This document shows, piece by piece, positions 1 to 8,649 of a DNA stretch of 64,000 nt. A program made the translations under genes and the position numbers. Source of the DNA: an uncultured Candidatus Entotheonella sp. (GTDB lineage: Bacteria > Tectomicrobia > Entotheonellia > Entotheonellales > Entotheonellaceae); NCBI GenBank assembly GCA_951828535.1, contig OX639990.1, forward strand, positions 1,289,300 to 1,353,299. Reading direction: 5' to 3'. The notes beneath the pieces were generated by a model, which was not told the origin of the DNA, ran no database searches, and saw only the letters and a program-made list of their open reading frames with translations. Position 1 is the stretch's first letter. Each line of letters starts with the position of its first letter.

Positions 1-2
1 AA

Positions 3-209
3 CGCCGCCACCTGCGCGCCCGCCTCGATGCCCTCTACTTCCACCTCTACGGCCTGTCGCGGGGCGACACCGAATACATCCTCGACACCTTCCCCATCGT
101 CCGCCGCGAGGACGAAAAACAATTCGGCCGATTCCGCACGCGGGACATGATCCTGGCCTATATGAACGCCCTGGCAGCCGGTGATACGGAGACGAGGGTG
201 GCGATTTAG
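3..209 (+). CDS. C-terminal end of a restriction-modification type protein (partial)
   Basis: The reading frame is open from the window edge and ends with TAG; about 68 residues are visible. The tail carries the pattern [11 protein letters not shown], then [11 protein letters not shown], then [17 protein letters not shown] recognise this from the extreme C-termini of large Eco57I/type IIG-like methyltransferase-endonucleases and related defence proteins, where a short helical tail follows the target-recognition part. No catalytic motif lies inside the window, so the assignment rests on the tail alone. It directly precedes an AbiTii-domain gene, which fits a defence neighbourhood. A DISARM- or BREX-type component with the same tail is an alternative. 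Confidence 0.6.
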   Translation, partial: RRHLRARLDALYFHLYGLSRGDTEYILDTFPIVRREDEKQFGRFRTRDMILAYMNALAAGDTETRVAI

Positions 210-293
210 ATTCGAGCCGGTAAACTTCAAGTACCAAGGCCAAGAGCAGTTATAGCGATGGCGGGCCTGTGAAACGGTATTGTAAGGGTGATT

Positions 294-331
294 CTGCTTG
301 AAATATGATCGAACATCACGGTATCAAGCAG
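294..331 (+). promoter_or_regulatory. Possible promoter with inverted-repeat operator upstream of the AbiTii gene
   Basis: A -35-like TTGAAA (298-303) and a -10-like TATCAA (322-327) are 18 bases apart. A perfect 8-base inverted repeat, CTGCTTGA (294-301) and TCAAGCAG (324-331), has one arm on each element, as expected for a repressor that would block RNA polymerase. The start codon of the AbiTii gene follows about 50 bases downstream. This is a pattern match only. Confidence 0.35.
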
Positions 332-378
332 GGCGCCTGGCAATCAATGGTTATGCATAGAGGAGCGGCCTGATCCCG

Positions 379-1272
379 ATGACACAACTACCCCTCGTCT
401 TGCAACTTCAACAATTGGCCACCGACAACAACACTGACATTATGGAATTATTGCGGAAGGCTCTGCTTGTCGCCGCCAAACTTGGGTTACGGCCGTTTCG
501 TGACTGGGCGAACAAAGAACTCCAAGGATACGGCACCAGCCACGTCCCCGAGTATCGGCATGTTCACGCGGAACTCAAGGTTGACAATCCGTACCACGGC
601 CTAATTCCGTTTCTGATCGACGATAAGGAAATGATGGAGGAAATATGTAATGTGCCGATACAGGAACCCATCGGCTCTCTGGTCGATCTGATGGCAATCC
701 GGTACGAAGACAAGGGCCATGTGCAGGTCTTAATGTCGCCACAGCAGAAATTGCTCCTTATGCGCATGCAAGGCAACTTCTTGCAGTTGGAGCCTGTTCA
801 AACCATCGGTCGGAACCAAGTTGCTGCAATTCTCGACGCTGTCCGAACGAAGATACTCAATTGGTCACTACAACTTGAAGCCGATGGCGTAATTGGGGAA
901 GGGATGACGTTTTCAGCAGAAGAAAAACAGAAGGCGCAGTCAAGCATCACGATTGAAAATTTTCAGGGCATAATCGGTAACGTGTCCAGCAGCGCAGTCA
1001 CGCAAAACCTCAATATGGTTGTCTGCCGGGGCGACTTCGCAAGTCTCCGTGCTTACTTGTCAGAAAATGGTATAGACGCCGAAGATATTGATGACCTCGA
1101 AAGAGCGATCAAAGCCGATCCAACACCCGCTTCATCCGAGTCATTCGGCGATAAGGTAAGTGCATGGGTCGGCAAAATGGTTTCCAAGGCGGCAACGGGG
1201 GCATGGCAGATAGGTGTTGGCGCGGCAGGCGGTTTGCTCGGCAAGGCTCTCGGGGCATACTACGGGCTCTGA
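379..1272 (+). CDS. AbiTii domain-containing protein (putative abortive-infection/defence protein)
   Basis: The protein has 297 residues. The N-terminal ~90 residues (PLVLQLQQLATDNNTD, RKALLVAAKLGL, DWANKELQGYG) match the AbiTii domain, named after the lactococcal Abi system and found in many standalone putative defence proteins. A middle segment (ITIENFQGIIGNV...QNLNM) is typical of the same proteins, and the C-terminus (about 265-297) is a glycine-rich, weakly hydrophobic stretch that could associate with membranes. No nuclease motif is evident. A GAGGAG sequence lies upstream of ATG 379, with loose spacing. It sits between a restriction-type gene end and toxin-antitoxin genes, which supports a defence role. 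The biochemical activity is unknown. Confidence 0.75.
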   Translation: MTQLPLVLQLQQLATDNNTDIMELLRKALLVAAKLGLRPFRDWANKELQGYGTSHVPEYRHVHAELKVDNPYHGLIPFLIDDKEMMEEICNVPIQEPIGSLVDLMAIRYEDKGHVQVLMSPQQKLLLMRMQGNFLQLEPVQTIGRNQVAAILDAVRTKILNWSLQLEADGVIGEGMTFSAEEKQKAQSSITIENFQGIIGNVSSSAVTQNLNMVVCRGDFASLRAYLSENGIDAEDIDDLERAIKADPTPASSESFGDKVSAWVGKMVSKAATGAWQIGVGAAGGLLGKALGAYYGL

Positions 1273-1415
1273 CCAATGCACATAACGGGCCGCTACCCTG
1301 GAACGCGCTCGCCTTTTTCTCAGCTCGGACACGACCTCAAGATTTTCCTCCGGTCACCCGCACCTGAGCAGCACCGTTAAGCCAATGTGGCACAGCCCAG
1401 GAGGGGGACGTAAAC

Positions 1416-1631
1416 ATGCCAAAGGCTCTGTTTTTTGGAGAAGTCGTGGAAGGTATCGAGGCTTTATCTCTGGAAGATCAGGAAATCCTCAGAGACATTC
1501 TGCGCCGTCGTATTGTCGAACGACGACGGGAAGAACTCGTCCAAGACGTTCAACAGGTGCAACAAGAATTTCAAGCGGGCCAGTGTCGACCCGCGACGCC
1601 AGAAGAACTTATGAAAGAGATCGTGCCGTGA
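1416..1631 (+). CDS. Small antitoxin-like protein of a type II toxin-antitoxin pair
   Basis: A 71-residue, charged and mostly helical protein with an arginine-rich centre (ILRRRIVERRREELVQD) and a short acidic tail. A strong Shine-Dalgarno (AGGAGGGGG) precedes ATG 1416. The stop overlaps the GTG of the following RelE/YafQ-like toxin frame (GTGA), the usual antitoxin-toxin coupling. I do not recognise a named antitoxin family with certainty; the call rests on size, charge and the neighbouring toxin. Since that toxin frame is broken, this gene may now be a solitary antitoxin. Confidence 0.65.
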   Translation: MPKALFFGEVVEGIEALSLEDQEILRDILRRRIVERRREELVQDVQQVQQEFQAGQCRPATPEELMKEIVP

Positions 1632-1910
1632 CACGACTCTTGCTGCGTTCCAGTGCCTTTGTGCGGTCGGCCCGACGCGTGGTGAGGCGGCAGCCCCACA
1701 TCGCTGAAGATTTACGAGTCGCATTGGCCGTTGCTGGCTGAAGACGCGTTCCACCCCCAACTCCGGAGCCACAAGCTGAAAGGCAAATTTGCAGGCTCCT
1801 GGGCGTGCAGTGTCGGTTATGATATGAGAATTGTTTTTCAATTCGTCCAACATGAGGATTCCGAAGCGCTCTTGCTAGTGACAGTTGGCACGCATGATGA
1901 AGTTAATTGA
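1628..1910 (+). pseudogene. RelE/YafQ-like mRNA-interferase toxin, frameshifted
   Basis: Two frames together make a complete ~93-residue RelE-superfamily toxin. The first, from GTG 1628, reads TRLLLRSSAFVRSARRVVRRQPHIAEDLRVALA and stops at 1739-1741. The second, in the +1-shifted frame from about 1731, continues LLAEDAFHPQLRSHKLKG, GSWACSVGYDMRIVFQF and ends VGTHDEVN with TGA at 1908-1910. The HxLKG, SVGYDxRIVF and GTHDEV motifs are characteristic of this toxin family. A single extra base near 1727-1731 explains the break. Either the toxin is inactivated or the sequence carries a one-base error; programmed frameshifting is possible but no slippery heptamer is obvious. Confidence 0.75.
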
Positions 1911-2029
1911 AAAGCCCTTTTCCCGGCTTACTTCTGCTGGAGCAAAGGTTGGCAATGCATGTTTTCGACGTTGCTGGGTCTCGCTTCGGTTACCGCCCGA
2001 ATGGAGCGATTCTTCCAGAAGGACATAAC

Positions 2030-2272
2030 GTGCCTGTATGCCCAGTCTGTCATGCCGATAGGAGCCGGGAAGAGCTGGTCGAGGAGGTGTTGCGAATTGA
2101 CGGGCAATACGTTCTCGTCGTTGGCATTCTGGCTGTGGTCTGCGCCCGATGCGGCGATCAAGCCTTTAGCCGGGAAACTGCAGAAAAGGTCCGCGCGATG
2201 GTTCACGGTGAAGCCAAAGCCATCAGGTCCGTTCCTATGCATGTCTTCGACTTTGCCTCTCAATTGGGATAG
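2030..2272 (+). CDS. YgiT/MqsA-type zinc-finger antitoxin-like protein
   Basis: An 80-residue protein starting with VPVCPVCHADRSREELVEEV and containing CARCGDQAFSRETAE. The paired CPVC and CARC motifs form the zinc finger of YgiT/MqsA-type antitoxins, and the tail (RAMVHGEAKAIRSVPMHVFDFA) matches short family members. The frame is open from 1907, but I prefer GTG 2030 because a GAAGGA ribosome-binding site lies just upstream and because family members begin right at the first CxxC. No DUF4258 or MqsR-like toxin is encoded before it, so it looks like an orphan antitoxin. Confidence 0.7.
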   Translation: MPVCPVCHADRSREELVEEVLRIDGQYVLVVGILAVVCARCGDQAFSRETAEKVRAMVHGEAKAIRSVPMHVFDFASQLG

Positions 2273-2380
2273 TCGACGGTAGTCTCCTTCATACATGTAA
2301 GGCGCATCGAGGCAGAATACGTCGTCTCAGTTCGGCTTGGCCGTTTAAGGGGGTGGCCAGGCGCCTGCGGGACATAGAAA

Positions 2381-2415
2381 CGGGGTTGGCGCGTAACAGA
2401 CCGCCTCCAACCCCG
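2381..2415 (-). terminator. Stem-loop, probable terminator of the amidohydrolase gene
   Basis: A perfect 9-bp inverted repeat, CGGGGTTGG (2381-2389) and CCAACCCCG (2407-2415), begins 37 bases downstream of the amidohydrolase stop. Read on the minus strand the stem is followed by GTTTC, a short and weak T-tract. The 2273-2451 interval holds nothing else I recognise. Confidence 0.45.
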
Positions 2416-2451
2416 CAACGAAAGTTTCTGGTTCAGACCCCGCCTAATCGG

Positions 2452-4131
2452 CTAGCCCACCATGTCGTAGCTCCGCAACAACTTGCCTGGCAAGGCGCTG
2501 GTGCATTCGTTCTCTTCGAACGTAACGGCGCCATTCACCAGAATCTGGCGGATGCCGGTGGGTTTCTGGACCCGGCGCCATTCGCCGCCGGGAAAATCAC
2601 TCGCATAGGTCGGCTTGTCATAGACATAGCCGAGTTGTTCGAGATCATAGATCATGATGTCGGCCCAGTCGCCCACCCGCAGCGTGCCGCGTCCTTTGAA
2701 ATCGGCTAACCAGGCCGGGTAGGCGCTCATCTTGTAGTGCGCCTGCTCGATGCTGACCAACTGCCGATCACGTACCCAGTAGCCCAGGAAATGGACCGGC
2801 CAGGTGCTGATGGTGAGGTAGCGGATATGGGCACCGCCATCGGACAGGGAGATGTGGGAATAGGGGCTCGCAATGCGGCGGGCTAGCGCCTCGTCGCCTC
2901 GGTCCGACATTATGTGGCTGAACGTCGTTTGCAGCCCTTCATCCAACGCCAGATCGAGGAGCGCATCCAGCGGGTCCTTCTGCTGCTTGGCAGCGAGGTC
3001 TTCGATGGTCAGGCCCTCATACTGCCGATTGTGCTCGTGGGTCACCTCGACCACGGTCATGTGGCGCCAATCGGTTCTGGCATGCGGCCGGTCAGCCACG
3101 TCACGCTTCATGGCAGCGCGTGTCTCCGGGTTGCTCAATTTCATGCCGCGCTCAACAGCCGTCCCTACCAGCGGCTGAATCCAGTTGGGCATGTAATCGA
3201 ACATGTTGTACTCGGCCAGGGTGAACTCCGACACGGGATCCATGGAGGGTTGCTGCACCACAACCGGCAGCCCTTCGGCACGCGCCTCGTCGGCCCACGA
3301 GTAGCCTTCCTCGTCATCCCCAACGGCCACGTGCAGCGGCCGGCCACTGCGCTGCATCATGTCCAGAAGCAGCAGATGCTGTTCGCGAGCGGTATTGGAA
3401 ATACCGATGGTCCATCCCATATGGCCAACGCCAAATTCGGATAGCACCTCCGCGAGCCCGAGAAACTCTTGCGGCGACGCCACGTGACTCGGCAGGGCGC
3501 TGCCGTCTTCCGTGCGATCCTCGAGATTCTGGTCGGCAGAAAAACCGAAGGCGCCGGCCTTCATGGCTTCGTGGAGGAGTTGTTTCATCTGGTTCAGTTC
3601 GGCCTGGGTTACCGAGGTGCGCTCACGGGCGGCGCGCATCCCTAATACATAGCCCCGCAGGGGCGAGAAAGGCACCAGCGCGCCCACGTTAACCCCCAAG
3701 CCCTGCCGGTCCAGGCTGTCCAGATATTCCGGGAAAGTCTCCCAATCCCAGCGCAGCCCGAGCTCCATCGACTTCAGGGGGATGGCCTCAATGCGGTTCA
3801 TCATGCGCATGTTGAGATCACGGTCATCTGGCCGCGTCGGCGCAAAGCCAAAGCCGCACTGGCCAATGCTGACAGAGGTGACGCCAAACCAGCCGGATAA
3901 CGTGGCGTAAGGGTCCCAGTTCAGTTGGGCATCATAATGCGTGTGCAGATCGATCGCGCCGGGCGCCACGTTGCATCCCTTGGCATCGATCTCCCGGGCG
4001 CCGCCGGCTCTGATACGACCGCTAATCATCGCGACACGACCGTCCTTAACGGCCAGATCGGCTCGAAACGGCGGAATGCCTGTTCCATCCACAATGGTGC
4101 CGCCGCGAATAACCACATCGTACTCAGCCAT
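2452..4131 (-). CDS. N-acyl-D-amino-acid deacylase-family amidohydrolase
   Basis: The 559-residue protein has the amidohydrolase/D-aminoacylase architecture: an N-terminal beta-sandwich part (DVVIRGGTIVDGTG), the metal-binding HTH motif at 63-65 in DLHTHYDAQ, a TIM-barrel core and a late SDGGAH motif with the catalytic Asp. Such enzymes hydrolyse N-acyl D-amino acids or related cyclic amides in the cytoplasm; the true substrate is not evident. The frame is open further upstream to 4398, but ATG 4131 has AAGGAG six bases before it and the family normally starts with this M-x-x-Y-D-V-V-I-R-G pattern. It is a single gene between two toxin-antitoxin remnants. Confidence 0.85.
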   Translation of the reverse strand: MAEYDVVIRGGTIVDGTGIPPFRADLAVKDGRVAMISGRIRAGGAREIDAKGCNVAPGAIDLHTHYDAQLNWDPYATLSGWFGVTSVSIGQCGFGFAPTRPDDRDLNMRMMNRIEAIPLKSMELGLRWDWETFPEYLDSLDRQGLGVNVGALVPFSPLRGYVLGMRAARERTSVTQAELNQMKQLLHEAMKAGAFGFSADQNLEDRTEDGSALPSHVASPQEFLGLAEVLSEFGVGHMGWTIGISNTAREQHLLLLDMMQRSGRPLHVAVGDDEEGYSWADEARAEGLPVVVQQPSMDPVSEFTLAEYNMFDYMPNWIQPLVGTAVERGMKLSNPETRAAMKRDVADRPHARTDWRHMTVVEVTHEHNRQYEGLTIEDLAAKQQKDPLDALLDLALDEGLQTTFSHIMSDRGDEALARRIASPYSHISLSDGGAHIRYLTISTWPVHFLGYWVRDRQLVSIEQAHYKMSAYPAWLADFKGRGTLRVGDWADIMIYDLEQLGYVYDKPTYASDFPGGEWRRVQKPTGIRQILVNGAVTFEENECTSALPGKLLRSYDMVG

Positions 4132-4282
4132 ACCATACTCCTTCGTTTTGACGGTTCTTGAACGTGAGTAGGCGTTTACCGACCGCACCGTAGCCCCCTG
4201 CCCCGGCTTTGTCAATCCCGCGAAGATCGACGGATGTGAATAGGGCAAACGCGTCGCAGTGGATGGAGGGAGGGGCAAGAAT

Positions 4283-4305
4283 GATAATCGGAAAATATGA
4301 TTATC
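4283..4305. promoter_or_regulatory. Inverted repeat upstream of phd-type antitoxin, probable autoregulatory operator
   Basis: GATAATC (4283-4289) and GATTATC (4299-4305) form a perfect 7-bp inverted repeat with a 9-base AT-rich spacer, about 40 bases before the antitoxin start. Phd/YefM antitoxins bind such palindromes to repress their own operon. The block is clearly AT-richer than its surroundings. Binding is inferred. Confidence 0.4.
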
Positions 4306-4345
4306 GATCACATGAACGGGAGACGCTCTTGCTTGGGAGAATCTG

Positions 4346-4624
4346 ATGATCCAGATGCTTTCGGTTACGGAAGCAGCGCGCTGTTTTTCAAAACACATCA
4401 GCCGTGTGGCCTACCGTGGCAAGTGCTTCATACTTGTACGCGATAACAAGCCTGTGGCGGAACTTCGTCCCCTTCCCATGGGAAAACGGCTGGCGGAACT
4501 TCCTGCGCTGTTGGCCTCGCTACCCCATCTCACCCCAGACGAAGCCAAGCAATTTGCCGACGACCTCAGAACGGCGCGGGCAGAACTGGCGCGTGTGGAG
4601 GTCCGAGACCCGTGGCCGTCTTGA
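4346..4624 (+). CDS. Phd/YefM-type antitoxin
   Basis: A 92-residue protein beginning MIQMLSVTEAARCFSKHISRV followed by CFILVRDNKPVAELRPL. This is the beta-strand/helix DNA-binding fold of Phd/YefM antitoxins, which usually read 'SVTEAARNFS...ILTRNGKPVAEL'. The C-terminal helical part (LPHLTPDEAKQFADDLRTARAEL) would wrap the toxin. GGGAG precedes ATG 4346. The last 13 bases overlap the VapC-type toxin frame, the standard arrangement. An inverted repeat 40 bases upstream probably serves autoregulation. Its toxin is interrupted by a stop codon, so it may act alone. Confidence 0.8.
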   Translation: MIQMLSVTEAARCFSKHISRVAYRGKCFILVRDNKPVAELRPLPMGKRLAELPALLASLPHLTPDEAKQFADDLRTARAELARVEVRDPWPS

Positions 4625-5010
4625 TCGATACCAGCGTCCTGATCGAGTACGAGCGGAGGCGTCTTGACCTGGAGCGTCATCTTGCCCAGCGCCGGGAGGA
4701 AGCGTTCTTCCTCTCCCTCGTCACCGCGAGCGAGCTTCTCCACGGCGTGCATCGTGCAACGCAGTCGGATGTCCGAGCGAAGTGTTCGGCAGTTGTTGAA
4801 GCGCTATTGGAACGCTTTCCTTTATTGCCAATAGACTTGGCGACCGTCTGATTACACGCGCAGGTAGGGGCAGCGTTGGCCGCAGTGGGTAACATCATCG
4901 GGCCGAATGATCTCTGGCTTGCGGCCACGTGTCTTGCTCATGGGCTGACCATCGTTACGGCCAATGTCCGCGAGTCTGCCCGCGTTCCAGGTCTTGGGGT
5001 TGAAGTTGGG
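4612..5010 (+). pseudogene. vapC: VapC-type PIN-domain toxin interrupted by an in-frame TGA
   Basis: From GTG 4612 the frame reads AVLIDTSVLIEYERR (first PIN acidic residue D6), then ASELLHGV (second acidic residue E41), and stops at TGA 4849-4851 after LPIDLATV. The same frame then continues directly with LHAQVGAALAAVGNIIGPNDLWLAAT and GLTIVTANVRE, which are the third and fourth PIN motifs. The stop therefore splits one ~130-residue VapC into two parts, and the translated part lacks half of the active site. The normal C-terminal tryptophan (GVEVW) is also off frame at about 5007. I read it as a decaying ribonuclease toxin. Confidence 0.8.
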
Positions 5011-5063
5011 GAGAGCCAGAGGACCGCGCTTGACCGTGTTGAACAGGGCGGGCAGAGAGAGCG

Positions 5064-5771
5064 TCATGCGTCTGAAATGGGCTCCGAACGTCCGTCTTTG
5101 AGCACGGTATCAACGCGGTTCCGCACCCAACCGACCACCGTATCCAGCCCTTGGCCGGCCAGGAGGTTGGTGAAGATGAACGGCCGGTCGCCGCGCATCT
5201 TGCAGGCGTCGCGGTCCATGACCTGAAGGTCGGCGCCGACGTGGGGGGCGAGGTCGATCTTGTTGATGAGCAGAAGGTCGGAGCGGGTAATGCCGGGGCC
5301 GCCTTTGCGGGGGATTTTATCGCCGGCGGCGACGTCGATGACGTAGATGGTGAAGTCGGCGAGCTCGGGGCTGAAGGTGGCCGCCAGGTTGTCGCCGCCG
5401 CTCTCGACGAAAATGAGCTGCAGGTTGGTGAAGCGCTCCGCCAAGCCGGCCATGGCTTCCAGGTTCACGGAGGCGTCCTCCCGGATTGCGCTGTGCGGGC
5501 AGCCGCCGGTTTCGACGCCGACGATGCGCTCGACGTCCAGGGCGCCGCTGCGGCAGAGAAATTCGGCGTCTTCCCGGGTATAGATGTCGTTCGTCACCAC
5601 CGCGAGGCGGTAGGTGTCGCGCAGCGCCTTGCAGAGCCTATCGACCAGCGCCGTCTTGCCGGAGCCGACCGGCCCGCCGACACCGATGGTCAGGGGCTTG
5701 GGCGCCTTGCCGGGCCAGTCAAACAACGCCGCATGGCGGGCGTGCGGCGCCTCTCGATACACGTCGTGCAT
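5064..5771 (-). CDS. ureG: Urease accessory GTPase UreG
   Basis: A SIMIBI-class GTPase of 235 residues that delivers nickel to urease with UreF and UreD and hydrolyses GTP during metallocentre assembly. The P-loop GGPVGSGKT is at 32-40. The CPH motif in [13 protein letters not shown] is the metal-binding site used in dimerisation, [15 protein letters not shown] is the switch region and NKIDLAP is the guanine-specificity motif. The N-terminus is not histidine-rich, unlike UreG proteins that store metal. It is the last gene of the urease operon, 35 bases after ureF. Confidence 0.96.
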   Translation of the reverse strand: MHDVYREAPHARHAALFDWPGKAPKPLTIGVGGPVGSGKTALVDRLCKALRDTYRLAVVTNDIYTREDAEFLCRSGALDVERIVGVETGGCPHSAIREDASVNLEAMAGLAERFTNLQLIFVESGGDNLAATFSPELADFTIYVIDVAAGDKIPRKGGPGITRSDLLLINKIDLAPHVGADLQVMDRDACKMRGDRPFIFTNLLAGQGLDTVVGWVRNRVDTVLKDGRSEPISDA

Positions 5772-5806
5772 CCTGTTTCTCCCTCATGCGTGAATGAATT
5801 CTGCTT

Positions 5807-6535
5807 TCACGAACGGCACAGGCGGGAATACAGCCGCTCGTGTTGCATGCTGCGAATGTCCAGCCCCGGCGCGCCGTTCCAGGCGTCCTCAGGGGTGAGG
5901 TGGGCATAGCGCTGCACCAGTTCCAGACAACAAGGCTGCAGTTCGTGCAACAAACGCTGGCCGTCAGACTGGCCGAGCGGCACCAGCCGAACGGCGGCTG
6001 CGACCAGACTGCTGGCGACCGTATAGAGGTACGCCAACACGGCAGTAGCCTCCGGCAGTCCGAGTTCGTGCGCCACCAGACCGAAGGCTACGGCGTGGTG
6101 ACCCGGCGAGGCGCCCCGCTGCACCTGCTGCCAGAACGACTGCGCGAGGTGCGACGGTGACAGCGCCATGGCGGCGCGTAAGAACGATCTGCCGACGTGC
6201 TGGCTCTCCAGGCGCAATTCGCGCGGCACCTTCGTAGCGGCCAGCAGACAGTCGAAGTCCACAAGGGACGAGAGCTTGACGTCGGCGTCATCGGGCCCGG
6301 CGGCAAGACGATGGGCGTGGGCGCAGAACACCAAGTCGGTGGGACCCATGGCATGGTTGAACAGGTCGATGAACAGCCGCTGGCAGGTGGCGCGGTCATA
6401 CACAAGGCCCGCCGCCACGTACATCTCCAGAGCATGCGAAAAGGCGAAACCGCCGGTGGGAAAGAATTGATCGCTTGTTTGCAGGAGATGCCACAGGGCC
6501 TGGCCGCTGGGGAGGGGCTGCGCGCCTGTGGACAC
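5807..6535 (-). CDS. ureF: Urease accessory protein UreF
   Basis: A 242-residue all-helical protein of the UreF family. It starts LPSGQALWHLLQTSDQFFPTGGFAFSHALE, the typical 'SD-fP-GgFahShgLE' signature. UreF bridges apo-urease/UreD and UreG and gates nickel insertion. It follows ureC by only 9 bases and precedes ureG, consistent with cotranscription. Length and motifs are normal for the family. Confidence 0.95.
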   Translation of the reverse strand: MSTGAQPLPSGQALWHLLQTSDQFFPTGGFAFSHALEMYVAAGLVYDRATCQRLFIDLFNHAMGPTDLVFCAHAHRLAAGPDDADVKLSSLVDFDCLLAATKVPRELRLESQHVGRSFLRAAMALSPSHLAQSFWQQVQRGASPGHHAVAFGLVAHELGLPEATAVLAYLYTVASSLVAAAVRLVPLGQSDGQRLLHELQPCCLELVQRYAHLTPEDAWNGAPGLDIRSMQHERLYSRLCRS

Positions 6536-6544
6536 TGCTGCCTC

Positions 6545-8260
6545 TCAGAACAGGAAGTAGCGTTGCGCCAGCGACAACTGCGCCGCCGGCTCACAGGTCA
6601 GCTCTTGGCCGTCAGCCTTCACCACATAGGTCTCCGGATCGACTTCGAGTTGCGGCAGGTACGCATTGTGCACCATCGAGGTCTTGCCGATGCCACGGCA
6701 ACCTCGCACCGACGCTACGCGCTTCTCCAGGCCCAATTGCTCCGGCACCCCGCGTGCCACCGCGGCCTGCGAGACAAACGAATAGGCGGTGGCGAACTTG
6801 GCGCGCCCGTGGGCGCCGAACATGGGCCGGTACAAAACCGGCTGCGGGGTGGGAATGGAGGCATTGGCATCGCCCATCAGGCTGTAGGCGATGAAGCCGC
6901 CCTTGATGATGAGCGACGGCTTGACGCCGAAGAAGGCCGGCTGCCAGAGCACCAAATCGGCCATCTTGCCCACCTCGATCGACCCCACGTAGTCGCCGAT
7001 GCCGTGCGACAGGGCGGGATTGATGGCGTACTTGGCGATGTAGCGTTTCACCCTGAAATTGTCGTTCTCGCCCTGCTCCTCAGGCAGGCGGCCGCGCTGG
7101 CGCTTCATCTTGTCCGCCGTCTGCCAGGTGCGCAGCACCACCTCGCCCACGCGCCCCATGGCTTGGGCATCGGAACTCATCATGCTGATGGCGCCCATGT
7201 CGTGCAGGATATCCTCCGCGGCGATGGTCTCGGGGCGGATGCGCGACTCCGCAAACGCCACGTCCTCCGGCAGGCTGGGGTCGAGATGATGACAGACCAT
7301 GAGCATGTCGAGGTGCTCGTCCAGCGTATTCACGGTGAAGGGCCGCGTCGGGTTGGTGGAGGACGGCAGCACATTGGCCTCGCCGCAAACCCGCAGGATG
7401 TCGGGCGCGTGGCCGCCGCCGGCGCCCTCGGTGTGGTAGGTGTGGATGGTGCGGCCGCGAAATGCTGCGATGGAATCTTCGACGAAGCCGGCCTCGTTGA
7501 GCGTGTCGGTATGAATGGCCACCTGCACGTCGTATTCTTCCGCCACACCGAGGCAGCAGTCGATAGCGGCCGGGGTCGAGCCCCAATCCTCGTGCAGTTT
7601 CAGGCCCAACGCTCCGGCCTCGATCTGCTCGCGCAACGGCTGCGGCAGCGAGCCGTTGCCCTTGCCCAGAAAGCCCAGGTTGATCGGGTACTCCTCGGCG
7701 GCTTGCAGCATGCGGTGGAGGTTCCACGGCCCGGGCGTGCACGTCGTGGCGTTCGTGCCGGTGGCCGGACCGGTGCCGCCGCCCAGCATCGTGGTAATGC
7801 CGGAGGCAATGGCCTCGGGTATCTGCTGCGGGCAGATGAAGTGAATGTGCGCGTCGATGCCGCCCGGCGTCACGATCATCCCTTCACCCGCAACGACCTC
7901 CGTATTTGCCCCCACCACCAGTTGCGGATGCACACCGGCCATCAGCGCCGGGTTGCCCGCCTTGCCGATCGCAGCGATGTTGCCGTCCTTGACGCCGATG
8001 TCGGCCTTGACGATGCCCCAATGATCGACGATCAGCGCATTGGTGATCAGCAAGTCCGGTGCCTCGTCCGCCCCGGCCTGCGGCGATTGTCCCATGCCGT
8101 CGCGCAGCACCTTGCCGCCGCCGAATTTCACCTCATCGCCGTAGACGGTCAGGTCGCGTTCCACCTCGATGAACAGCTCCGTGTCAGCCAGGCGCACACG
8201 GTCGCCGGTCGTGGGCCCATACATCTGGGCATACGTCCGCCGCTCGATGGGTAAGCTCAC
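6545..8260 (-). CDS. ureC: Urease subunit alpha (UreC)
   Basis: The catalytic subunit (571 residues) that hydrolyses urea to ammonia and carbamate at a dinuclear nickel site. All expected residues are visible: H138 and H140 (DAHIH), the lysine that is carbamylated, K221 (GLKLHEDWG, with H223), H250 (AIHTDTLNE), H276 (HTYHTEG), flap residues C323/H324 (MVCHHLD) and D364 (SSDAQAMGR). The frame runs upstream to 8362, but GTG 8260 is chosen because it overlaps the ureB stop (GTGA) and gives the normal [16 protein letters not shown] start. It should assemble with UreA and UreB as (ABC)3. Confidence 0.97.
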   Translation of the reverse strand: MSLPIERRTYAQMYGPTTGDRVRLADTELFIEVERDLTVYGDEVKFGGGKVLRDGMGQSPQAGADEAPDLLITNALIVDHWGIVKADIGVKDGNIAAIGKAGNPALMAGVHPQLVVGANTEVVAGEGMIVTPGGIDAHIHFICPQQIPEAIASGITTMLGGGTGPATGTNATTCTPGPWNLHRMLQAAEEYPINLGFLGKGNGSLPQPLREQIEAGALGLKLHEDWGSTPAAIDCCLGVAEEYDVQVAIHTDTLNEAGFVEDSIAAFRGRTIHTYHTEGAGGGHAPDILRVCGEANVLPSSTNPTRPFTVNTLDEHLDMLMVCHHLDPSLPEDVAFAESRIRPETIAAEDILHDMGAISMMSSDAQAMGRVGEVVLRTWQTADKMKRQRGRLPEEQGENDNFRVKRYIAKYAINPALSHGIGDYVGSIEVGKMADLVLWQPAFFGVKPSLIIKGGFIAYSLMGDANASIPTPQPVLYRPMFGAHGRAKFATAYSFVSQAAVARGVPEQLGLEKRVASVRGCRGIGKTSMVHNAYLPQLEVDPETYVVKADGQELTCEPAAQLSLAQRYFLF

Positions 8261-8649
8261 CCCTGCCCTCCTTGCTGCTGCGCCTCGGTGTTGCCGAACC
8301 CCTCGCTCAGAGCGCGGGCCAGCGCCTCGGCGCGCCGGTCGTCGGTCAGCGGGCCGTCGCATAGATTGTTGACGCCGACCATCTCGCGTCGCCCGGCAAA
8401 GGCGACGAGCGTCACCTGCTTGCGGTCGCCCGGCTCGAAACGCACCGCGGTGCCGGCGGGGATGTTGAGACGCATGCCGAAGGCCGCAGCGCGGGGAAAC
8501 GCCAGTGCCTTGTTGATCTCGAAGAAGTGCATGTGCGAGCCCACCTGAATCGGCCGGTCGCCGTGATTGGCGACTTCCAGATCCACCGTGTCGCGGTCCA
8601 CGTTGGCCTGCACCGGCTCGGCGCGCAGGATGTATTCGCCTGGAGTCAT
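8257..8649 (-). CDS. ureB: Urease subunit beta (UreB)
   Basis: A 130-residue protein beginning [16 protein letters not shown] with the conserved [22 protein letters not shown] and [18 protein letters not shown] segments of the urease beta chain, which packs around the alpha subunit. The C-terminal ~25 residues, ending in a glutamine/glycine run (EAQQQGGQG), look like a lineage-specific tail. Start and stop overlap ureA and ureC by four bases each, so translation is probably coupled. Confidence 0.95.
   Translation of the reverse strand: MTPGEYILRAEPVQANVDRDTVDLEVANHGDRPIQVGSHMHFFEINKALAFPRAAAFGMRLNIPAGTAVRFEPGDRKQVTLVAFAGRREMVGVNNLCDGPLTDDRRAEALARALSEGFGNTEAQQQGGQG

Noticed and set aside
4849-4851. 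TGA inside vapC as a selenocysteine codon
   Set aside because: VapC proteins have no selenocysteine position here and no SECIS-like hairpin follows; a nonsense mutation is simpler.
6197-8254. 685-codon open frame antisense to ureC
   Set aside because: It lies entirely opposite ureF/ureC, whose active-site residues are all intact; the low-complexity His/Arg/Ala/Gly content is typical of antisense frames in GC-rich genes.
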